From: Acidobacteriales bacterium 13_2_20CM_55_8 | Lineage (GTDB): Bacteria > Acidobacteriota > Terriglobia > Terriglobales > Acidobacteriaceae | Length of the DNA: 37,306 nucleotides | Assembly: GCA_001914815.1 (NCBI GenBank) | Contig: MNDG01000003.1 | Coordinates: 1,185-38,490, forward strand | Reading direction: 5' to 3' | Shown: positions 1 through 6,451 of the stretch, one piece after another | Layout: each line of letters begins with the position of its first letter | How positions within the stretch are numbered: the first letter of the stretch is position 1 | The notes under the pieces: model-generated | Database searches by the model: none | Told to the model about the DNA's origin: nothing | Seen by the model: the letters and a program-made list of their open reading frames with translations, nothing else | Program-made: the position numbers and the translations under genes

Positions 1-2
1 TC

Positions 3-335
3 CTGTTGACGGATGAGGTTTCCTACGTGCGCCGCGAGGCTAAGGGTTATCATGCCTGCGGGACTCCGTTTGCTGGTGAACTTGCCCGTGTGGGCACGAA
101 CTGTTCGGCGCCGGTCGCAACCTTGTTTCTGCTGGAGAAAGGGTCCGAGAACAAGATTGAGGTTGTAAGCACGGCGGAAGCTGTGCGATGCCTGCTGCGC
201 AATATTCTGTTCTTCGCGGAAGATGCGGAGCTGGTCGAAATGATTTTTCGTTCCACCTGTGATTTTGTGGACCGCGTGCCAGTGCGGCGGCTAACCTTCG
301 TCCCCGATGCGCGGGTTTGGGACCTTATCCGATGA
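3..335 (+). CDS. HPr kinase-like protein, C-terminal part (5' end outside window)
   Basis: The reading frame is open to the left edge, so only the last 110 or so residues are seen. The segment reads as the C-terminal part of the HprK-like P-loop kinases found beside PqqD-like proteins in peptide-modification clusters: a GTPFAGELARVGTN segment, a hydrophobic APVATLFLLEKG strand, a helix with LLRNILFF, and an end of the type RVPVRRLTFVPDARVWDLI. The Walker A motif would lie upstream and cannot be checked. The stop codon overlaps the start of the PqqD-like gene (ATGA), which implies translational coupling and a shared role. In such clusters the kinase is thought to act on the peptide substrate, but here that is inference from context. 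Family assignment is from recalled sequence pattern only. Confidence 0.6.
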   Translation: MLTDEVSYVRREAKGYHACGTPFAGELARVGTNCSAPVATLFLLEKGSENKIEVVSTAEAVRCLLRNILFFAEDAELVEMIFRSTCDFVDRVPVRRLTFVPDARVWDLIR

Positions 336-646
336 GTGAGAAATACATCGCGAGAAGCTCGCAGATAGCAGCGCGCATGCTGGGCGGGGAGATGATGGTG
401 ATGTCCTCGGTGGATTCCACATTCTTCACCCTGAATGAAGTGGCTACGGTGATTTGGCAGGCGGCGGACGGACACACTCCGCTTGCGGAAATCGTCGCCC
501 GAAACGTTTGCGATGAATTTGAAGTGGATATTGACATTGCGCGGCGCGATGCCGAACAGTTCGTGAATGAACTTTCCCATCACGGAATTCTGCTGGTCTC
601 CGATTGTCCCTTCGATATCTCTCCTGGCCCCGTGGAGGCGGCATGA
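332..646 (+). CDS. PqqD-like peptide chaperone (RiPP recognition element)
   Basis: This 104-residue protein has the PqqD pattern: an N-terminal segment with MVMSSVDSTFFTLNEVATVIW (about residues 22-42), a middle helix where PqqD proteins carry their acidic/hydrophobic face (DEFEVDIDIARRDAEQFVNEL), and the closing strand HGILLVSD (84-91). PqqD proteins bind the leader of a precursor peptide and present it to a radical SAM enzyme. I chose ATG at 332, not the earlier TTG, because it makes a four-base ATGA overlap with the stop of the kinase-like gene; its own stop overlaps the radical SAM start in the same way. The tight coupling of all three genes supports one maturation complex in the cytoplasm. 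No precursor peptide gene was recognised in the window. Confidence 0.8.
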   Translation: MSEKYIARSSQIAARMLGGEMMVMSSVDSTFFTLNEVATVIWQAADGHTPLAEIVARNVCDEFEVDIDIARRDAEQFVNELSHHGILLVSDCPFDISPGPVEAA

Positions 647-1737
647 GCCTGATGCAGGAGATGAATGAGCGGGCCCTTGAACTGGGAGTTCCCCTTGGTG
701 TCCATCTCGACGTCACGTATCGGTGTAACGAACGCTGCGTTCATTGCTATCTGGATCACGATGATCACGGCGAGCTGACCACTGTCGAGATCAAAGATAT
801 TCTGCAACAACTGGCCGAGGCTGGGACTTTTTTCCTCACTCTCAGCGGCGGCGAGGTTCTGATGCGTCGCGACTTTTTCGAGATTCTGGAACACGCGCGT
901 GACCTCAAATTCAATGTCAGAATCAAGACCAATGGGGTGATGATCCGCAAATCGGAAGCCCGGCGGATGCGCGATTTGGGCGTGGAGCAGGTGCAAGTCA
1001 GTATTTATTCGCGTCGTCCTGAGATCCATGATGCGATCACCAAATTGCCCGGCTCCTTGAAACGCAGCATTGAAGCAATTCGGTTGCTGAAATCGCAAGG
1101 GCTGAAAGTTGCAATCGCGAATGTGCTGATGACGGTGAACATGGGCGAGCATGCGGGAGTACAGGCGTTGGCTCAGGAACTGGGCGTGGTCTACACCCTG
1201 GATCCGACGATCACTCCGAAGATCGATGGCGATACTTCCATCTTGAATTTGCGAATTCCGGGTTCGGAGCTGAAGGCGGTCTTCCACAACAAAGATTTGG
1301 TGGGAAATGTCGAAGAGTTTTGTGCGCCTCCGCCAAAGCCGGGCGAAGACGTCATGGAAGGTTATCCTTGCAGCGCCGGACATACGGCGGCTTACATCAC
1401 TCCGTATGGCGATGTTTTCCCCTGTGTGCAATTCCCGCTGCCGAGTGGCAATGTGCGGCGGCAGAAGTTTATGTATATCTGGCGCAATTCGCCGGAACTG
1501 AATGAAGTTCGCTCCATCCGAGCAAAGGATCTGCCAGTCTGCTCGACATGCAGCCATGTGGGAACGTGCACTCGCTGTCCCGGCTTGGCATACCTGGAGG
1601 GCAGCATGCGTGGGCCTTCGACCGCGGATTGTGAGAAGTCGTTTCAGCGGACGGGAATTCTCTCCGCGAACATGCTGCGAAAAGCTCATGCCCATTCTCA
1701 TGGGCCGCTGATTCAGATCCAGCCATTTGCCGCGTGA
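643..1737 (+). CDS. Radical SAM/SPASM peptide-modifying enzyme
   Basis: A 364-residue radical SAM protein. The SAM-binding iron-sulfur cluster motif CxxxCxxC is C28, C32 and C35, followed by the SGGE motif at 68-71. The C-terminal third is a SPASM/twitch domain with further cysteines at 243, 261, 300, 303, 309, 312 and 330, spaced as for auxiliary Fe-S clusters, and the typical TPYGDVFPC segment around 253-261. The ATG at 643 overlaps the PqqD-like stop (ATGA) and has GGAGG four bases upstream, which fixes the start; an upstream GTG at 604 is less likely. Enzymes with this layout next to a PqqD-like protein install cross-links or other radical modifications in ribosomal peptides. Substrate and reaction are unknown. 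It may also be a PqqE/MftC-like cofactor enzyme. Confidence 0.85.
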   Translation: MSLMQEMNERALELGVPLGVHLDVTYRCNERCVHCYLDHDDHGELTTVEIKDILQQLAEAGTFFLTLSGGEVLMRRDFFEILEHARDLKFNVRIKTNGVMIRKSEARRMRDLGVEQVQVSIYSRRPEIHDAITKLPGSLKRSIEAIRLLKSQGLKVAIANVLMTVNMGEHAGVQALAQELGVVYTLDPTITPKIDGDTSILNLRIPGSELKAVFHNKDLVGNVEEFCAPPPKPGEDVMEGYPCSAGHTAAYITPYGDVFPCVQFPLPSGNVRRQKFMYIWRNSPELNEVRSIRAKDLPVCSTCSHVGTCTRCPGLAYLEGSMRGPSTADCEKSFQRTGILSANMLRKAHAHSHGPLIQIQPFAA

Positions 1738-1864
1738 CCTGGTGCATCGAGATTCCGGCAGAATTCCAATTTCATCCTTACATTGGTTACTTTGGTGCGC
1801 TTTGATCAGGCGGAGAAGTAAACACTGGCTGACTTCGGACGTAGAATTTTAGATAACCACAAAT

Positions 1865-2314
1865 ATGGAATCGACAGTGAGTTCCCAGCACACCGGGCAG
1901 CGCAGCACCCGAATCCGGGCGCAGATTCCGCTGCGTCTTACTCGCCTGGATACTGCCGGTCAAACCTCTGAACGTTGCCATACTTTAGTGGTGAATCCGC
2001 AAGGCTGCGGAGTACGGCTCTCAAAACCATTGGAGCCGGGAGTGCCAGTTCAACTGGACGAGCTGCCGGGCGGGAAAAGTGTTACGGCCCGGGTTGCGAA
2101 TTGTGTCCAACTGGGCACGGAGGGCAAGTATTGGCTGGTGGGTCTGGCCCTCGATCAGCCGGGAAACGTCTGGTGTATCCATCCCGAACCGGCGGACTGG
2201 GGAAGCAAACCAAAAGTTGCGGTTGCAGTGGTGGAAGCCGCTCCCGCCAAGAAGAATGAGTGGCCCTATTCGCAGTTTTCTGAAAAAGGGGAATTCCACC
2301 CCGGGCGGAAGTAG
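1865..2314 (+). CDS. PilZ domain protein
   Basis: The 149-residue product has a single PilZ-like domain: a basic start RSTRIRAQIPLRL (about residues 14-26) in the place of the RxxxR motif, NPQGCGVRLSKPL (44-56) in the place of (D/N)xSxxG, and a closing strand YWLVGLAL. Here the second motif reads N-x-Q-x-x-G, so the usual Ser is replaced and c-di-GMP binding is not assured. PilZ domains are the common cytoplasmic receptors for c-di-GMP. The tail after residue 110 is short and rich in Ala, Lys and Pro. It is separated from the radical SAM gene by 127 bp and converges on the ATPase gene of the peptide transporter with only three bases between the stops. No partner is visible. Confidence 0.7.
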   Translation: MESTVSSQHTGQRSTRIRAQIPLRLTRLDTAGQTSERCHTLVVNPQGCGVRLSKPLEPGVPVQLDELPGGKSVTARVANCVQLGTEGKYWLVGLALDQPGNVWCIHPEPADWGSKPKVAVAVVEAAPAKKNEWPYSQFSEKGEFHPGRK

Positions 2315-2317
2315 GAC

Positions 2318-3124
2318 CTACTTACTTCCCGCAGCCGCTGCGAAACGCGGTACCACTGGAAGAGCGCGAATAAGATCGCGCGTGTAGGCATGCGCGGGTT
2401 CGCGGAATATTTCGGCAGTACTCCGGCACTCAACAATCTCTCCCTGATGCATGACTGCCACTCGATGGCTAATGGTGGCTACGGAAAGCAGATCATGCGA
2501 GATATAGAGAATGCTCATCCCGAATTTTCGGTTGAGAGCAGCGAACAATTGCAGGATTTCAGCTTGCGTAATCAGGTCCAGGGCGCTGGTGGGCTCATCG
2601 GCAATCAGCAGCAGCGGGCGATGGAGAACGGCCATCGCGATTAGAACTCGCTGGGCCTGGCCGACACTTAGTTGCGAAGGATATCGTTTCAGAAAACCTT
2701 CTTCCGCGGGCAGGCTGACATTCTCCAAGGTTTCCATTAGAGCTTTCCGGCATTCCTGGCGACTGCCCTGCCGGTGGACGTTCCAGGCTTCTCCGAGCTG
2801 TCTGCCGATGCGCAGCGCAGGATTCAGCGCGGACATGGGACTTTGCAGCACCAGGCCAATTTCACGGCCGCGAAGAGCTCTCATGTCGCGCTCTTTGAGG
2901 GTCATCAGGTCGCGTCCATTGAGATGGATTGAACCTTCTGCAGCGCCGCCTCTTAAGTAAAGGAGCTTTAAGATCGCGAGGGCAAGTGTGCTTTTGCCGC
3001 ATCCACTCTGGCCTACCAAGCCCAAGACTTCTGCCTGGGATATTTCCAAAGAAAGGTCGCGGAGCACACCGCGTTTACCGGGATAGTCGACGGACAGACG
3101 AAGTGACAGGAGCGAGTCGCTCAT
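2318..3124 (-). CDS. Peptide ABC transporter ATP-binding protein
   Basis: This 268-residue protein is the ATPase of the oligopeptide/dipeptide (Opp/Dpp) import family. Walker A is GQSGCGKS at 38-45, a Q-loop follows in VLQSPMSALNP, the signature is LSVGQ in place of the usual LSGGQ, and Walker B is LLLIADEPTSALD, with the H-loop in ISHD. The C-terminal RDLIRALP segment is typical of DppD/OppD; the Cys-rich peptide-transporter extension is not evident. Its ATG overlaps the stop of the binding-protein gene (ATGA). It is the last gene of the minus-strand operon. Only one ATPase gene is present, whereas Opp/Dpp systems usually have two, so either it forms a homodimer or a partner lies elsewhere. 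Confidence 0.9.
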   Translation of the reverse strand: MSDSLLSLRLSVDYPGKRGVLRDLSLEISQAEVLGLVGQSGCGKSTLALAILKLLYLRGGAAEGSIHLNGRDLMTLKERDMRALRGREIGLVLQSPMSALNPALRIGRQLGEAWNVHRQGSRQECRKALMETLENVSLPAEEGFLKRYPSQLSVGQAQRVLIAMAVLHRPLLLIADEPTSALDLITQAEILQLFAALNRKFGMSILYISHDLLSVATISHRVAVMHQGEIVECRSTAEIFREPAHAYTRDLIRALPVVPRFAAAAGSK

Positions 3125-4752
3125 CGGTTCCTTGCTACCTCGGCGCCTAGCGAGAGCTGATCGATATTCCAGTAGACCTGAGGGCGCAACACCACCGGGT
3201 GCGCGTTGTGCAACGCGGGCGATACAGCCGAGAGCGCGTTTTTGTTTACCAGATAGATGAACGGTTCTTGGTCCCAGGCGATCTGCTGGACTTTGTCGAC
3301 GAATTCTTTGCGCTTGGCCGAGTTCAGGGTGGAGGCTTGTGCGCGCATTAATTTATCGATCTCAGCTTCCCACGCGGTGGCGGGAGTTTTCTGGCTGGGG
3401 TTCCATTGATGGTTTTCGGCGGAGCTGAGCCATACGTTCATTTGTGAGTTGGGATCGAGTTCGTTATTCACCAGGCCCAACAGGCAGCCCTCGTAGTCAA
3501 AGGTGCGGGTCATGCGTTCAATGAGCGAGGGGAAGTCCAGTGTGACTACATTCAGCTTGATGCCGATGCCTGTCAGGTCTTGCTGGATCATGGTGGCCAT
3601 ACGTTCGCGATATTTGTTGCCGGAGTTTGTGATGACGGAGAATTCGACGGCGTGTCCTTCGCGGTCGCGCAGCACGCCGTTCTGGAGGTGGAATCCGTCA
3701 AGGCTGAGACGTTGCAATGCGGACTTCTGGTCAAAGGGATGCGGTTGTAGTTTGGAATTGAACCAGAATTTGTTCGCCGGGGAAATCGGACCTACGGCAG
3801 GTCGAGCGCGTCCACGAAAAGCGATTCGGGACAGGTCCTCGCGGTTGATGGCTTCCGAAATGGCGCGGCGGAAATTCGTGGAAGTAAACCACGTCTTCTT
3901 GTACGACGGCAGCGGAGATCCGGGGACTTGATTGAACCACATGAACTCTGCGTCGAGCGAGGCGCCGGCGTCGTGCCCCATGGACGGATTTTCCGACATC
4001 ACTTTGTCGAAGTACTCGGCATCCACAGAGTTGATGAAGTCGATCTCGCCACGTACCAGACGGAGCATCTCGATGTCACGGTTCTGTTGAATGTCGAGGC
4101 GGATGGAATCAATGTAGGGTAACGCCCTGCCGGCGGCGTCATGCTTCCAGTAATTGGAGTTTCTTTTCAATATCAGGTAAGCGCCGGCTTTGTTTTCGGC
4201 TACGAAGTATGGTCCGAGGACAGCCATTTCTTTCTGCGGAGATTTTGCGGACATGATGGCTACCTGATCGAATAGCTTGTCTAGGCCCGCAATGGGAGCG
4301 GGGAAAGTAATCGCGATGCGATTCTTTGACAGCAACTGTGTTTGCACTTTGCCTTCGCCAGAGCGGAATGCGTCTCCGGTCGGCGAGTGTAGGGCAGGAT
4401 CCATGAGTTGCTGAACGGTGTAGGCCACATCGTCGGCTGAGAAGGTGGTTCCATCGGAGAAGCGGAGGTTGTCACGCAACTTGAAAGTGATGGTTTTTCC
4501 TGCGTCGGCTACTTTCCAGGAGGTCGCCAGTTCGGGTTCGAGTTCCTGGGTGAGGCGGTTTACGCGCATGAGGACACCGCCGGTCAGATACCGGATGGTC
4601 TCAGAAGAATCGTCAGACATTAGGAGCGGATTCAAGGTTTTCGGTTCGGAGCGTAGGCAGAAGCGCAATTCTCCGCCGGATTGTGCGAGCGCGCCGCTCG
4701 CCAAAAGAGCGACGAAAATTAGCAGAACAACATTAGCGATACGTTTTCTCAT
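3121..4752 (-). CDS. Peptide-binding protein of ABC transporter (SBP family 5)
   Basis: A 543-residue periplasmic binding protein of the family-5 group (OppA, DppA, NikA). It starts with a signal peptide: a basic MRKR, a hydrophobic stretch, and ALA|QS as a probable signal peptidase I site near residue 23. The mature start GGELRFCLRSEPKTLNPL and the block SDGTTFSADDVAYTVQQLMDP are characteristic, as is the late segment on EAINREDLSRIAF. The cleavage site lacks a lipobox Cys, so it should be soluble in the periplasm. Both ends overlap the neighbouring operon genes by ATGA. The family binds short peptides or metal chelates; the ligand cannot be read from the sequence. Its position opposite a locus coding for candidate tetrapeptides makes peptide uptake worth testing. 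Confidence 0.88.
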   Translation of the reverse strand: MRKRIANVVLLIFVALLASGALAQSGGELRFCLRSEPKTLNPLLMSDDSSETIRYLTGGVLMRVNRLTQELEPELATSWKVADAGKTITFKLRDNLRFSDGTTFSADDVAYTVQQLMDPALHSPTGDAFRSGEGKVQTQLLSKNRIAITFPAPIAGLDKLFDQVAIMSAKSPQKEMAVLGPYFVAENKAGAYLILKRNSNYWKHDAAGRALPYIDSIRLDIQQNRDIEMLRLVRGEIDFINSVDAEYFDKVMSENPSMGHDAGASLDAEFMWFNQVPGSPLPSYKKTWFTSTNFRRAISEAINREDLSRIAFRGRARPAVGPISPANKFWFNSKLQPHPFDQKSALQRLSLDGFHLQNGVLRDREGHAVEFSVITNSGNKYRERMATMIQQDLTGIGIKLNVVTLDFPSLIERMTRTFDYEGCLLGLVNNELDPNSQMNVWLSSAENHQWNPSQKTPATAWEAEIDKLMRAQASTLNSAKRKEFVDKVQQIAWDQEPFIYLVNKNALSAVSPALHNAHPVVLRPQVYWNIDQLSLGAEVARNR

Positions 4753-5555
4753 GCTGCCAACTCCTCTTTGGTCAGGACCAGATGGAAGCTGCTGACGGTT
4801 GCGATGAACAACAGAAGTGGGACAAACTGCCAGGCTTGGGGGGAAATGGTGGAAAAGCTCTCCAGTTCACGTAACAGACTTCCCCAAGACGGGAGAGGTT
4901 CAGCCACGCCGAGGCCGAGAATTCCTAGATTTGCTTCGGTGAGAATGAATACCGGCACGGAAATCCAGAACTGTGCGTAGAGGACCGGTTTGAGATTCGG
5001 CATCAAATGCCGCCACAGCAGGCGAAAGCCGCTGCTGCCGGAGGCCCTGGCCAGCAAAATAAAATCCGATTGCGATAAGGCTCGGGCGTCGGCGCAGATC
5101 ACACGAGCGGCGCCGGCCCAGCCCAGGCATCCCAGTAATGTGAAAGTTATCATTACTGAAACTTGCGGGGAGACGTTCAGGGGAAGCAGGGCGCGGACTG
5201 TAATCAGCAAGAACAGCCAAGGCAGCGACAAAAAAAGATCCGTAGCGGCCATGACACAGCGCTGCAGCCAACCGCCTCCAAAACCGGCGATACCGCCGAC
5301 CACCGCGGCCAGCAAAGTGGAGAACAAAGCGGCAGCCGGAGCCAATAACAGCGAGACGCGAGTTCCGTAGAGCACGCGGGAAAAGCGATCGCGTCCCAGG
5401 TCGTCGGTGCCGAGGAGATGTTGGTGCGAAGGGGCCGCCGCGGGAACGTCGCGAAACTGGCGAGCATAGGAAGCTGGAGCCACGAAGTCGGCCAGCAGAC
5501 ATGCGGTCGAGATGAGCACAAGAAAAACAATTGCGATGGAACGGGCCCACTTCAT
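4749..5555 (-). CDS. Peptide ABC transporter permease (DppC/OppC type)
   Basis: A 268-residue inner-membrane permease. The N-terminal helix (about residues 6-24) is followed by the family hallmark HLLGTDDLGRDRFSRVLYGTRVSL (about 46-69, quoted here only as a landmark in part: LLGTDDLGRD), further membrane segments, and a coupling loop with ARASGSSGFRLLWRHLMPNL that contacts the ATPase. I chose the ATG at 5555 because it gives the correct DppC N-terminus and an ATGA overlap with the preceding permease; the frame is open further upstream to 5807 but that extension is the shadow of the other permease gene. The stop overlaps the start of the binding-protein gene. It forms the channel with the DppB-like protein. 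Confidence 0.88.
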   Translation of the reverse strand: MKWARSIAIVFLVLISTACLLADFVAPASYARQFRDVPAAAPSHQHLLGTDDLGRDRFSRVLYGTRVSLLLAPAAALFSTLLAAVVGGIAGFGGGWLQRCVMAATDLFLSLPWLFLLITVRALLPLNVSPQVSVMITFTLLGCLGWAGAARVICADARALSQSDFILLARASGSSGFRLLWRHLMPNLKPVLYAQFWISVPVFILTEANLGILGLGVAEPLPSWGSLLRELESFSTISPQAWQFVPLLLFIATVSSFHLVLTKEELAA

Positions 5556-6424
5556 GCGGATGCTCGGTGAAAAGATTGACCTAGCAAGTCGGAAGCGGAG
5601 TTTGCCACCAGAGTGACCAGCGTGACAATCATGGTGAGATTGATCAGCAAGGCAATGTCGCGTCCCAGGGCGGCTTTCCAGGCAAGCTGTCCGATCCCGG
5701 GCAAGTCGCATAGAGCTTCGATTGGAATGGCTGCTGCGAACGCCATGCTCACCGATACTCCGGCAAGCGCGAGCAATTGAGGCGCGGCCGGCGGCAGAAT
5801 GTGCCAAACGAGCAGACGCATGTTGCCTAACCCTTTGGCTCTGGCGGTCAATACATGAGGGAGGGATGAACTTCGCGCCAGCAGATTTCGCGAGAAGCGA
5901 AAGATTTTGGGAAAGACAATAAGTCCGAGGACAAGACGTGCCGGCGCCTGTGCCAAGACAAACAGCAACGCCAATACCGCTGCAGGCAGGCAGAGCAGCG
6001 TTCCAGCCAACAGGCTGGCGCCGAGATCAAGATACCAGGCGCGGGACATCACGATTGCGATTGCCAAAGACAAACCTAATGTCCAAGCAAATGCCAGTCC
6101 TAGTCCGATTGACTTGAGAGTCTCCGGCATGCGCTCGGCGAGAAGCTGTGAGACTGGCCGCTGCAGGGTGCGAGAAGTGCCCAGATCACCATGGAGGACG
6201 CGGTTCAAATAATGAAAATAGAAAACGGCGAGGTTTTGATCAGTTGTTTGGGCTTGTCGCAGGGTTTGAATGCTTTCATTGCTAAGACGTACGTCCAGCT
6301 CTTCTTCATCGACACCAAAGCCCGGAGCTAGCCGCACCAGAGTTGCGCCCAGAAAACCGCCGAGCAGAACGACTGTCAGGATCTTGACCGCGAGTTTTGC
6401 CAATCCAGACAACTTGAGGTGCAT
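5552..6424 (-). CDS. Peptide ABC transporter permease (DppB/OppB type)
   Basis: A 290-residue inner-membrane protein with a first helix at about residues 12-30, a periplasmic segment containing the family pattern LNRVLHGDLGTSRTLQRPV, and several more helices. The cytoplasmic EAA-type loop reads ARAKGLGNMRLLVWHILPPA, and the late LCDLPGIGQLAWKAALGRD segment is typical of DppB. It follows the c-di-GMP enzyme gene by 27 bp in the same direction, so both probably share a transcript. It is joined to the second permease by a 4-base overlap. Together with the other permease it should form the import pore. The N-terminal periplasmic portion is a little shorter and less conserved than in E. coli DppB, from memory. 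Confidence 0.87.
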   Translation of the reverse strand: MHLKLSGLAKLAVKILTVVLLGGFLGATLVRLAPGFGVDEEELDVRLSNESIQTLRQAQTTDQNLAVFYFHYLNRVLHGDLGTSRTLQRPVSQLLAERMPETLKSIGLGLAFAWTLGLSLAIAIVMSRAWYLDLGASLLAGTLLCLPAAVLALLFVLAQAPARLVLGLIVFPKIFRFSRNLLARSSSLPHVLTARAKGLGNMRLLVWHILPPAAPQLLALAGVSVSMAFAAAIPIEALCDLPGIGQLAWKAALGRDIALLINLTMIVTLVTLVANSASDLLGQSFHRASA

Positions 6425-6451
6425 CTCCCATTGGAATAAACGCTTGCCGAA

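Noticed and set aside
1307-1505. Short frames within the radical SAM gene as precursor peptide
   Set aside because: They overlap the SPASM-coding region in other frames and lack a ribosome site.
580-1701. 373-codon minus-strand frame opposite the radical SAM gene
   Set aside because: The plus-strand frame has all cysteine motifs and a coupled start; the opposite frame has no recognisable domain and reflects codon bias.
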